Source of the DNA: Pelargonium cotyledonis | Lineage: Eukaryota > Streptophyta > Magnoliopsida > Geraniales > Geraniaceae | Direction of reading: 5' to 3' | Length of the DNA stretch: 20,970 bases | NCBI GenBank assembly: GCA_036897625.1 | Contig: JAYMTA010001245.1 | Location: 1-20,970, forward strand | Part shown: piece by piece, positions 9,670 to 20,436 of the stretch | Position numbering within the stretch: the stretch's first letter is position 1 | Layout of the letters: each line of letters begins with the position of its first letter | Program-made: the position numbers and the translations under genes | The notes under the pieces: generated by a model | Databases searched by the model: none | What the model saw: the letters and a program-made list of their open reading frames with translations, nothing else | What the model was told of the DNA's origin: nothing

Positions 9670-9699
9670 CTTTTTTAGTCTCCATAATGAAACGATCCA

Positions 9700-10419
9700 A
9701 ATGAAATGGTTTTGATTTGTCGGATGCGTCAGGCACTTAGACGGTTTGTGGAGGTATAAGTTAAGCCTATTGAGCTGGTTATTAAGTATAGTAACAGCAA
9801 ATGAACAAGTGCAGTATTGTTATGGAAAGGAGATGACAATTTAGAAGGAAAGAATGCACGATGTAATTGGAAAAAAGCTCTTTGTATTAAGAGTAAAAAC
9901 CAATACACTTTCTAACTAAATTACAATGAGACGTTGTCCATCTATTTATACAAGTAAAGGTTAATGGTGATCATTCACCGTCTTTGCCTTGTGATATCAT
10001 CAAAAGATGAGCAAACAAGTAAAGCTAAGTAAGGCTTCTTGCATTGACACCTCCACCATGCTTTGCCTTGCTTTGTCATGCTTTGAACATCAACTTGAGA
10101 GCTTGCTGGCCAGCTCATGGATTGATGCCTTAATCATGAAGACATGTGCAGCAACATCACCGCCAATGCTTCCATGACAGCAGCTGCATCATGTCTTGTG
10201 TGCTTGTCACCTACTTATGCCAAAGCACATGGACATCACGTCAAAGGCTTGAAACATCAAGCTAATTGTTTCCTTAAGCATGTCTCCACCTCATGCTTGT
10301 TGGTAGGAAGCAAAACATCAAAGACGTTTTATATAGCAAGCTGTCCCGTCCAGCTTGCTTAGCCAAAAATTTAGGCGGTTTTGAGGGAAAATGGAAACAA
10401 CTTCTCTCGGGTCATGACA
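9700..10419 (-). mobile_element. Possible LTR on the minus strand (fossil)
   Basis: On the minus strand a segment begins TGTCATGACCCGAGAG at 10419, a start like that of some plant LTRs. Further on it carries TATAAATA (9950-9943) followed by a stretch (CTCATTGTAATTTAGTTAG) of the kind seen around LTR transcription starts. No inner coding part, partner LTR or target duplication was found, so this could also be ordinary spacer or intron. The left limit is a guess. Confidence 0.3.
10335..10359. repeat. Perfect 9-bp inverted repeat (hairpin), 7-base loop
   Basis: AGCAAGCTG at 10335-10343 pairs perfectly with CAGCTTGCT at 10351-10359 around the loop TCCCGTC. On the minus strand the hairpin is followed at once by TATATAAAA (10335-10327), a TATA-like word. 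Role unknown. Confidence 0.6.
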
Positions 10420-10815
10420 ATAAGCTCTCAATACTCTCAAAAACTTTTTCAAATACCCAAAATCAATTTTCTCCAACAATACTCACCTACTATCACTGCT
10501 GAAAAACATCATTTTGACTCCAAACAAGCTAGGTCGACCACTATAAGCACCAATGCAACTTTTGAAAAAATCATATTCAACTCCATCACAATTGTTTGCT
10601 CACAAAATCACTTCTCTGATAACAGGAAATTCCTTGAAACTAACCATATCAGTTTATCTCTGTCAAATTTTTTTCATTTTCAGCAATGTTTCGTATTTCA
10701 TTCCCAACAGAAGTACACTAAAAATCAAAACTTCGCATTGACGTTCTCCAGGAGAGTACACTAAAAACCAATCCATGCAAAAATTTATAACCTAAAACTA
10801 GGAAGAATAAATTAC
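10360..10815. other. Sequence downstream of the orphan HIP-like exon
   Basis: If the exon at 10816-10946 is read on the minus strand, this would be its first intron (donor GTAATT). No TPR-type or other recognisable exon follows. A 13-base direct repeat AGTACACTAAAAA occurs twice, at about 10711 and 10755. Plus-strand open stretches here lack recognisable protein content. Confidence 0.4.
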
Positions 10816-10946
10816 CTCAAGAGGTAGTCCCTAAAGGAAAGGACCCGTTCATCGCACAACGTTCTCGGATCGGCCTCAAAGCTTTCCATGGCTTTCTTGA
10901 GCTGGTCAAGATCAATAGTAATGTCACCCTCCGTAAACATTGCCAT
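10816..10946 (-). pseudogene. Orphan first exon, HIP/FAM10 N-terminal-like
   Basis: From an ATG at 10946-10944 in a good plant context (GGCCATGGCA), 43 codons plus 2 bases run to a GTAATT donor at 10815. The peptide includes LDQLKKAMESFEADPRTL and VLSFRDYLL. It resembles the N-terminal helical dimerisation domain of Hsp70-interacting protein (HIP/FAM10), whose pattern is L-K-x-F...DP-x-L...L-x-FFRDYLESLG. The preceding 100 bases on the minus strand are pyrimidine-rich, like a 5' UTR. HIP proteins continue with TPR repeats and a charged, glycine-rich tail, and none of these is found downstream as far as the E2 gene. I therefore infer a truncated gene end or a captured 5' fragment. The family call rests on one short motif and may be wrong. 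Confidence 0.4.
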
Positions 10947-11939
10947 GGCCGGTGACCTCGAAAATCTGGCTGAGGAAAGATGAAGGTCTGAGTCGAAGGA
11001 GGAGATAGAAATTGGGGGTGAGTCTACGAGAGATGAGGTATATGAGAGAAATGAGTACTAGATAAGAGCATGCTTTGGTTGTTTGAAGTTCAACAACAAG
11101 GTGGCCAGCTTTCAAATATCCATCATTTTTTTGTAAAATATTTATTGACTCCTTAATTTGTTGTGAAACTTCTGATTCCTTTTCGTCTATCATTATTTTG
11201 TGACTCGCTTTATTTATTTCTTAGTTGAACTGCATGATAACCCTCCATTTTTAAACCCAAATCTATTCTATACCGTCGATCAAAAAACTCGAACCTAAAA
11301 CCTCAAAGCGTTTTTAACCATTTGGCCCAACATAAATAAAATTAAGTTTGAAATAATGAAGTATTAATCCTGTTAGGAAATTTTTTCATTTTTGCCCTTC
11401 GACTATTCATTTTGTTTTCACTGAATATCATATTTGATTTTTGTTTCAATTTGAATTCTTCAAATTTTCTCAAACTATACCATTTGTTTCGAATTGGTCT
11501 AATTTGTACAGGTGTTAAAAAGTTGTCAAAATGTGAGTTTTATACCCGACCCATTTTATACTAAACCCGCATTGTTAGGTCTACTTGCATGACCAACAAT
11601 GTATAATTCAAACGTGAATTCTCACTCATCCTTATTCTTATTACCTAAGTAAATGAAAGTCTCATAATTTAACTTTTAGTCCATTCTACAATTCCTCCTA
11701 AGATAGCCATTCAAGACAAGATGTGAACAATGAAGACAATTTTTACTCACATTTCTCTTTCCTTGGCCCTTCCCTCACATCAATATATACATTTTTTTAG
11801 CAAACCATAGCATAAATAGACAAACACTCAACACATCTATAGGAGCTAAGACCAAAAAAGCTAGTAAATACGTGGACATGGAGGGAATACAAAAATTGAC
11901 CGTACCAATCATTATATGCGCACTATGTGATGGCAAGAG
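10947..11939. other. Spacer: 5' flank of the HIP-like exon and 3' flank of the PIAL gene
   Basis: The left 100-200 bases look like a minus-strand 5' leader (CTCTCATATACCTCATCTCTC read on that strand, in two parts). Around 11560-11585 there is a patch of CCCGACCCATTTT/AAACCCGC words like those in the GGGTT-rich repeats of the E2 and PIAL introns. The right part, from about 11750, is expected to be the 3' UTR of the PIAL gene. No further gene is seen. Confidence 0.5.
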
Positions 11940-14900
11940 TCAGAGCATATCATGAGACCTCTCAGGATGATTCCAGCTATTCGCAACAAGAAACGGCGGT
12001 AAATCAGGAAGTGGAGAAGTTTGATTCGATGGTCTCGTGGCTTGAACGGGAGTTGTTGGCTGCAGCATCATGAACTGGTTAAGAGCTGCAGAGTACGCTG
12101 GACCGCAGAGGCTTCCGCGCATCCGACCTGTGGGCTGCCAGTTTTGCTCCATTGACAGATCCATCAAATCATCTGTCCTGGAAACTGATTGCGGCACCAC
12201 TCCCATGTTTGGGAACAAATCTGTACTGATTGAAGAGGATGGGGCGGTTCTGGATGGTTGAAGTTGAACCGGCACTGTCTGTGATTGTCTAGCCATATGT
12301 GCAGCTGATCTCTGAGAAGGTTCCACGGGACTTATGTGTGAAGATGGTCTCACCGTGCTTGGAGAGTGGTTCGTGGAATGAGGTGGCATTCTTCGGTTAA
12401 AAGCTTGCTGCAGGTGTGAGTTCTGAAATTCAGTTCGAGGGGAAGGATTCAGTCTATATGCACCGGGAAGTTGACTTGAGGATGGGAGGCCAATTTGTTG
12501 GCCTGATTGACCAGGAATGAACTGGCGATCCTGATTAGCCCAATTCTTCCCCACATGTAAACGAATATTATGTTAAGCACAAAAATAAGTAAATAGCCAA
12601 AACATGAGTTATTAGGTTTTAAAAAAATTGGAACGGCAAATGTCATATTTCATAGCCATTCTCATGAGCAAAATATCATAACTCAAAAACCTGACCAATG
12701 AGAACCTCATTCTCGCTCTGTTTCTTGATTACTATTCAGGAACAAAAAAAAATTAATTCCAAACAGCTACCTTAGTAGAGCTGGCAATTTGGGTCATTAC
12801 CTATGACACGACACAAATAGCCACCCTATACCTTAGTCTAAGAGTATATGATCTCAGCAATCGAAACATATAGGTACTGTGGAATTGGGAAATCAACCAA
12901 TCACGTGTAATTAGACGGGAAATGGAATAACAATATAGTCCAAGACTCCAAGTGAAGCAGAAACGAAAATGAGATGAATACCTGAAGGGGATTCATATGG
13001 GATCCAGAAAACTGCTGTTGCATTTGATTTGCAGAGAAGGCTCTAGGAAGGGCGGGTTGAGAAGAAAGAAACGAACTGTTGAGTCCGGATCTTTGTTGTG
13101 AATTTTGTACCTGAGACTGCACTGGGAGAGCCGGAAATGCTAACGGTGTTCTGCTCACGTGTCTTGGTATCGACACTGGCCTCCCGTATCCGTTGCTGAC
13201 ATTTGAGTTAAGTTGTGACGTTGGTAACTGGAAAGTGTTGGCAGCAGAGGATTGAGTATTTGATACCGAGGTTTCAGCACTCCCAGGAACCAGAGATTCT
13301 TCACTGAGTGCACGAGCATGAGCGACGCCATCAGTCAGTGGAGGGGATGAGGACGAATTAGCAGGAAAGGGCTGAGAGATGCCACTGGAAATTTGAGCAT
13401 GTAATGTAGCAATTGGAGGAAACTGAAGACCGGACCAGAAGTCATCATCTACTTCAGCAGCAACATTTTGGTCAATTCCATTTGAAATGTTGAATCCCGG
13501 CGGCGTACTTAAGTTTGGAGTAGTAGATTGACAATGAAGATCAGTCAGGAAAGGTTTTATATCTTCAGTGACATATGTGTCCACGGCAACCATCTCGTCA
13601 TCATCGTTGGTAAGATCCAAAACCTGAGGAGATGTGCTTGACATGCTACTAGGCTCTTGCTGCTCACTGTCGAGGACACGCTGTGCTTGCTCTACACAGT
13701 CATTGGTTTCCATGATGGCCTTCCATGATCCATCGGCGGAGATAATTACATCCCTGACATTGTCTCCCACCTCTTTTAAGACCTGTGAAGGATAGAAGAA
13801 AATCGTGAGTTTTTCAGATTGAGATAAAACAATGCTACTAAATAGCAAATTCAAAATGCGGTTTCTTACCTTGACCATATTTTGATCAACGCGGATGTCA
13901 GGGTAGCAGAGATATTGATTACAATGTGGGCAGCGCCAAGATGGTCTTCTTGAATTTATGTCAACAAAGTTACTCAAATCAAAACACTACAGCCAACGAA
14001 GTAAGAGAGAACGAGATTTATGAGAAAGAATCACTCAGAAAATGGACTATCTTTAAATTTTATAAGCAAACTAATATTTCTACTAGATGTATAGACAGCA
14101 CATCACACAACCTGAATTCACCACAGATAAAACCTACTATATAATCAACACTGCCATATTTCACAATTTGAAGATATTAAGAGATCCCAAGTTCTGTTAC
14201 ATATAATAAAGTTCTGTTATGTTAGTCAACACATCACACAATCTTCTGGATTCATTGTAATCAAATATTACTCAATTTGACCCCAATTTTTGCACAAGTA
14301 AATTTACAAACCAAAACATTGGTAAAGTTTAATGACTAATTTATCATAGAGCACAGCTCCATATTGCGCCATTATTTATCAAAAATGAAAAAAGTATACA
14401 TTTTGTGACACATGGATCAGACTTCAAAGTAACAAAACATGGTACATTGTTATTTAGATTTGATGCTGGATCAAGCACTCACCTGAAGATGTTTGCACAA
14501 AAGTCCTTTGACAGGAGTCTTGATACGCCTATAGCTGTTTGAGATGGATAAGCAAAAGAATCAATCAGCAGAAGATGGGTTCTTAAAAGGAAAAACAAAA
14601 CCATGATGCATAAGAAGGTAAAGGAGCGATATCCGTGATGCTTTTTTCATAACGAATAATAAATACATAAGCATAAAGTATTACTAAATACCTTATGGGA
14701 CAATGAAGTGATATCCGTGATGGCCCCTCGATAATGTCAGAATCTAGATCCAGAGCAAGAAAGAAAAAGAATAAGGCATACAATAAGATCTAACCTTTTC
14801 GGTTCCTTTTGGGCATACCTGAATCAAATGAAGCAACAGCAGGCTGAACATATTCTTGTAGCACTGGAGTGTCAAGTGATGGTGTTGCACTCATAAAGGC

Positions 14901-17900
14901 AACAACTATGAGATAGTGACCTTCACAGTTATTGAAGTGATGGTCAGAGCAAGAAGAAAATCATGCAACAAAATAGGCACACTTCGACATAGAATTTATG
15001 TTTTATTCAAGCATACCATTGAACTGGCCCACAGCTTGAAGAAGATTTGTTCCGTATTTAAGCATGGATGTCACATTTGTTGGCAACTGTGGTCCAGGAT
15101 CCTGATAATACGAAATGAAATATATAGAACTATATATCATGTCTTTGTTATGATTGGTATTTGGAAATAGAGCTATCAATTTGGGTTTCGGATCAGGTTA
15201 AAAAGATCTGACTCAAATCCGACCTGCAAGAGAGGTGTGGGTTTATGTTTTACATAGAAAATGGCCTAGTCTGCACTTTTCGTGGTAAATCTGGTCTGAC
15301 CCGAAATTAATTGGGTCTATTTTATGCAACCCGAACCCAGAAAAATGTGGGCCGGGTTTCGAGTCCATATTGCAAGGTGCTGGCTCTATTTTGTAGCAAG
15401 TAGATGTATTTATTTCTTCAGAAAGTAGGGCAAATACACTAACCATTGAGACATTAGTTCTTCTATCTACTGGCTTCCCATTTAAAAGGAAACTGCAGAA
15501 GTGAAAACGATGTGGTAAGAATACAGCTAAAATATGCTACTCATTTAAAGAGAATGAGGAGAGCTGACTCATACTTCACATGTTGGGGACTTATAATACA
15601 TGCAGATGTTTCTATATTATCTTTTTGTGCTACAAAAAGGCGCTGCAGGCAAAATCGAAAATGTTAACACGTGAGATGCAGAAATATTTCTTTAACCAAT
15701 ATTTATTAAGTCATATAAGAGAAACTAAGAAATAAAAGTGGAAAAAAAGATGAAAAGAAAAACTATGGAATGCAAAAATCAAGTAATAAGAACACATTCA
15801 GTATTTTCTATCCATGAGATAGATTGCAAATATAATGATATTGAATTAAACACAAAACAGTAACTACTACATGGAAAAATAAATGTAACAACAAGATCTT
15901 GGAAAACAAGGTATTTACTTAAACCACATTAAATACTAAATTGCTTAGATCTAGAAATGAATCCTAATGAAAGAAACTAGTTTATAGAACAAGAATGTAT
16001 TTGGAGAAAGATATGTTCTGCATTAACTAACTTATGAGAGATGACAATGTTGTTAATCGTATTGAGCTCATTCATCAAAATAGATGTGAACATATACACA
16101 GAGCAAGTCATGCAGCATAGCATTTGTAAAGTAGGGAATTAACAAGGTTTCTATTTCAGCAATTGCAGTTTGTAAGTCACATTAGGCTAACATAGATACA
16201 AAAGAAAGAGTCAATATATTCACACTATCCATAGATTCAATAAAAAGGTTTGCAAAAAATGTTGAACACATGACTATGTGAACCTTTCATATTGAGTGGG
16301 TACAAGCTTACTATTTTTTCTCCTGGAGAATAGGTAATCTGCTTTGAGATACTGAAATCAGTGACATGCACCCCATATCCAGGCTGCATCCAAATAAACA
16401 TTAAGAACTCTAGATTACATACTTGTTTTTATTGGGGAAAACTTAATAATCTCTTAAGAAATATAAAATGAAAAAAAAAAAAAAAAAACAATCACCTTGA
16501 CTTCAAGAGAAGCCAGTACTTGGCCCATCTTCATTAGAGGGTAGAACCTACGTAGAGATGCAACTTTCAATAGCATTCACACATTCTAGTAATACACATT
16601 GGAAACCACATCATGAAACTAAGAACAACGACAGATACAAATTTTATCAGTTTCCTAATGAAAATAAAAAGGATCGTCAACTAAAAGGAAACTTGAATTT
16701 AATATTATATTAATTCAAACATATATTAATCATCTTACATTCACCGTGGCCCTCAGGTCCAATGTCATTATTCATTAGATATAGATAGAAAGATGGATAT
16801 CATTATAATGAACTCAGGATCAATTTAAATGTCAAGCAAATTAAGTACCTTGTCATTATTGTTGAAATATTAGTAAGAGAATGGTTTGTTGCAGCATTTA
16901 TGTCTTCAGGACTGCAAAAAATGCTCCCAATCTACATATACAGTAAGATTACTATTACCAACATCTTTGATAGTAGACAACATAGAAATCTAGTCTATAT
17001 GAAAGAACAGTAAAAGCAAACCTCATTTACAAGAGTTAATAGCTCTTCTGTCTCCTTTTCTGAGAACCATCCAATCATACATGCATTCTACGAATTAATG
17101 AAAAAAATCAGTTCAAAGATTCGCAGATACACACCAAGATAAATGTTTGAACATGTGAATTGTGAAACATAATATTAGGAAATCCTTAAGGACCTATCTT
17201 AGAAGTAATGGGAAAATGGTAACTTAAATAAAGTAACTCTGAGGACAACATACATCATAGAAATGGAAAAGGAAAATAGTAATCCCAGTGATCCACCATA
17301 ACTGTCTTGTTTGGCTTTTCACAAACATTAAGAATAGTTTTGTTAGTGATTGACTTTTCATGTGTGCCCTAGTTGTTACTAACTCTAACTAAGTTGTATA
17401 GAATTCATTATCAGATAAGGAAAGTGGACAGTTTTTCATGGAATGGAGGGGTAGATAGATAAACTATAACATAACAAGCACTACAAAATAAATAGATAAA
17501 ATAAGAAAAATGAGTCAGAGCAGCAACAAAATCCCTACACAGTTGTTCTACATTAACAATATACCTTCACAGAGATCATCAGCACCATAATAGCTGCATG
17601 CAAGAAGGGGTTACTTCTATGCTGACATATCTACACCGTATAAAATAATAAGCATAAGAATCCTAGCCTGTTAGAAATAATAAAATTCATTGTAAAAGAA
17701 ATTGACCACGCAGATGTAGAAAAGATAATTTATGTGCTTTAATCATATATTTTCATGAAACCAATAAGGAATATATATCTACATCAAATGCAAAAGGATG
17801 GCAGTCCTCACATGAACTAAGATGGACTGCTAAGCAACAATTTTCAAGTTAAAATCAATTTGCCATAACGATTGTCTCGGTCACAAAAGAGAACATAAAA

Positions 17901-20436
17901 ACTAATAAGATGAGGAAGCATGGACCAAACTAAGGTTAGTTGGAATCTTGGAAAAGTTCAAGGATAAGTAAAAGGGTAAAAAACTGTAAGAGGCAAGTTA
18001 GTTAGCCCAGCTGCTGGTGTAGTGTTATATGGGTTGATTGCTACAAACGGCAATGTACATATCCACCCAGAACTTTTCAGCAAGCCAAAGCCAAAGCTTC
18101 AGGTCTAATGAGGTTTAGAAGCCCAATGGGCTTCAGCTTTTGCCAACAAGCTTCCAGCCTGAATTTCACCAAAAGGCAAGCCTTAAGATTTTCATGTCCA
18201 CAAACCAACTGAAAAGCTGGGACATAAGAAATAAAAATACTGCTCAATATAGTATATAAAGTGAATCACATCAAGATTAGATGGAGTATTAAGCTTCATA
18301 TGGAGAAATAATTATATGGTTGAAATTGAATGATAGTTTTCTCTCTGTTCAAAAATAAACTTTCATGACAAAAAATTGCAACTTTTCTAAAGTATGTGTT
18401 GCATAATGTGTTGAACTGAACAAAAGCACATGCCATAAATCACACCATAAGAAGAAAAAAATGTCTGACCAAATTAAATTTCTAAAAGCAAAGAAATCAT
18501 GAGTGCATAACATTACATTCAAACTGTACTTTACTGCCCGCCAAGTATTTATCAACTGTGTGGAGAAAGAACTAAAATATATGAACATTGATTCTATTTT
18601 ATTTCCCAAATGTATCTGCATCATAATAGTGCAACAGGTTTATGGTTGCAAATAAACAAAGGTGAAAACATCCACATAATATGAAGAGAAAAAAAGAAAA
18701 AAGAAAAAAAAAACTCACCTGTTTCAACAATAAAGGTATATTTCGGATGGTTTCAGGAGCCTGATTGTTTGCAACTGCATAATCAATACCTCTGTATTGT
18801 CAAAGTGAGTCCAGTTAAACAATTAAACTATGAGGTAATAATAGCAACATTCAGTTCAGATAATACTGAACACAACTCATATATTGTGAACTCACTAAGT
18901 CACATAATACATGAGAAAAGACAATAAAGTAAATGATGGCACAACAATGCTATAAAGTGAACACCATCAGTCTATTACACATCCGAAACTGCATGCTAGA
19001 GTAAGAGTAAAATTAAATAGCGAGGACTTCATCAAACAATATACAGGACAAAAACAACACTTAGCATGGAGACGAAGGTTTCTAGATCATACTTTCAATT
19101 TTCATCAGTTAATACTACACAATAAGAGTAGACCAAGGTTCATACAGGTCTTGCAGGCATTGCATTTCCTTCAACATTGCAAAATCTTGTGTAACACAAT
19201 GCATGCCGTTAAAGGCTGGTTCCACAAATCCAGAAAACTCAAGAAATGGAAGTCTAATTTACAGTAAAATGTCTATGCTACTTATGTTTTCTCTAACCTA
19301 CAACAACTATCATGAGAATAAGATTGTTTTCATTATTCATAATTTTGAAACCAATGACTAAGTGATAGTTATTAATGGGAGAAGATACCCTAATGAATTT
19401 GTTCACAGCTTCCATAGCTATCAAAACTCAAGTTTCAATTTATAGAATTATATTCCACTTATAATTTGACTGCTATTATTTGGTCCAATTCATTTCCTTT
19501 TCATGTTCAACAAAAAATATCTCCTTCCAAATTCCAATGATGTTTCAGGACCGTAATTTTGCTCAATATCAATTCTTAACAAGCACATCCAGTCACAGAC
19601 ATCAACTCACTGAAAGAACATATAAGACAACCCTGCAACTACACAAAAAAATGGTTGCACTATGCTAGTAGCGAATTTACTCCAGCCTCCTCTGTGTCAC
19701 CTCTTCACAGAAAAAGTCAATCAGCCAGAAAGGCAGAATTCTATAGTAAATAACATGAAAAACCTACAGCATTGCAAAATAAGGTCCCTTATGCGACTAA
19801 GTTTAGCTGCAAGACAACAGTAAGTATAGGATTATATAAGTTGAAATCAAGGTAACTCTATTTCTCTTACTACACATTGTAATTCCAATTCACTCACACA
19901 ACAACTTGCATGATCAAAAGGAGCTATGAGAAAACTAGGTTAAATGTAATATTGCTTCTTCTCTATTACAACCTACACGAATAAAATCTTATCTCCTCGG
20001 TACTGTTGGTCACAAACTGACCAAACTTATTCACAGAAATCAAATTTCGAATCTCCTGAACCAAACAAAACGCATTTAGCTGAATCGCAGAAATCACAGA
20101 ATAACCAAAAATCCAAAAACAGTAACCATCGTATCACATTCAAACCATGAACACTATCACTTATTTAACGGTCAATCACTGCACAAAAATGCTTTCATCG
20201 AAGCAATGCACACAGAAAAACAAAGAGATACAGAGACAATACCGAGCGAGGGAGAGACAGAGGTGGAAGAACTGAGGATCGTTAACCTGACCCGAGCCGA
20301 AAAGCACCGCCAACCTCTCGGCCACGGCGGCGACTCGGAAGGAGTTCAAGGAGGAGGTCGGTAGTTGATCGCCGGCTAGGGCTATATGGCCGGGAAATCC
20401 GCCGGAAATCGCCGGAGTCACCGTGGTTCCGGCCAT
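11940..20436 (-). CDS. PIAL2: E3/E4 SUMO-protein ligase of the PIAL type, complete, 16 exons
   Basis: PIAL proteins promote SUMO chain formation in the nucleus; Arabidopsis PIAL2 also works with MOM1 in gene silencing. Exons on the minus strand: 20436-20243, 18791-18719, 17630-17565, 17087-17022, 16931-16849, 16547-16496, 16383-16312, 15642-15575, 15492-15444, 15101-15017, 14920-14819, 14743-14692, 14528-14483, 13986-13870, 13782-12982, 12545-11940. All joins are GT-AG and in frame, giving 843 residues. Residues 1-300 match the PIAL N-terminal region (GIDYAVANN, MVLMISVK, KYGTNLLQAVGQFNGHY). The SP-RING spans about 310-372, with C332, H334, C355 and C358 as likely zinc ligands (GLLCKHLQCFD, SWRCPHCNQ). 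VLDLTNDDDE at 429 is a SUMO-interacting motif. The rest is Ser/Pro/Gln-rich and probably disordered, with the conserved RMRGSL block near the end. No defect seen. PIAL1 versus PIAL2 is not settled. Confidence 0.92.
12776..12828. mobile_element. 53-bp hAT-like MITE with perfect 8-bp target duplication
   Basis: The element lies in the last intron of the PIAL gene. It begins TAGAGCTGGCAATTTGGG, and its other end read on the minus strand is TAGGGTGGCTATTTGTG, so the two ends form an imperfect inverted repeat of about 17 bases. It is flanked on both sides by TACCTTAG (12768-12775 and 12829-12836), the 8-bp target duplication expected of hAT transposons. Only about 18 bases lie between the inverted repeats, so it cannot code for anything. 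Confidence 0.7.
15168..15388. mobile_element. Probable hAT-like MITE, about 221 bp, in a PIAL intron
   Basis: The left end TAGAGCTATCAATTTGGG is a near copy of the terminus at 12776. The right end, read on the minus strand, begins TAGAGCCAGCACCTTG, a weaker match that shares the TAGAGC start. The inside has GGGTTTCGG, GACCCG and AACCCG words, like the segment in the E2 intron. The 8 bases outside (TTTGGAAA and TTTTGTAG) match only partly, so the insertion is old or the right limit is off. It sits in the intron between the exons at 15492-15444 and 15101-15017. Confidence 0.5.
16471..16490 (-). promoter_or_regulatory. T18 tract immediately after a weak 5' splice site of PIAL
   Basis: On the minus strand the exon at 16547-16496 ends with donor GTGATT, a poor match to GTAAGT, followed within seven bases by 18 T residues (A18 on the plus strand, 16471-16488). 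U-rich sequence just inside plant introns is known to help splice-site recognition, so it may compensate for the weak donor. Its functional role here is an inference. Confidence 0.4.
17631..18718 (-). other. Second intron of the PIAL gene (1.09 kb)
   Basis: AT-rich intron with no coding content recognised. It starts with donor GTGAGT followed by a strongly T-rich tract (minus strand, about 18713-18685). Inside, a perfect palindrome GAAGCCC-AAT-GGGCTTC at 18118-18134 stands in a patch of AAGCTT/AGCC words (about 18080-18190) that is richer in GC than the rest. This patch may be a degraded small transposon; no ends were identified. Confidence 0.5.
18792..20242 (-). other. First intron of the PIAL gene (1.45 kb)
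   Basis: This long first intron runs from donor GTATTG to acceptor AATACAG, splitting the Arg codon of LSLARGIDYA between CG and A. The content is AT-rich, with no recognised exon, repeat family or RNA gene. Confidence 0.6.

Noticed and set aside
10144-10362. Plus-strand open frame of 72 codons (Ala/Ser/Cys/His-rich)
   Set aside because: The composition follows repeated CATGCTT/AGCATG-like words; no motif, no splice signals and no plausible leader.
10924-11193. Minus-strand open frame of 89 codons ahead of the HIP-like exon
   Set aside because: It overlaps the pyrimidine-rich leader in another frame and has no family features; the ATG at 10946 gives the better reading.
12070-12261. Plus-strand open frame of 63 codons
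   Set aside because: Antisense to the last PIAL exon, which has clear homology in the other strand.
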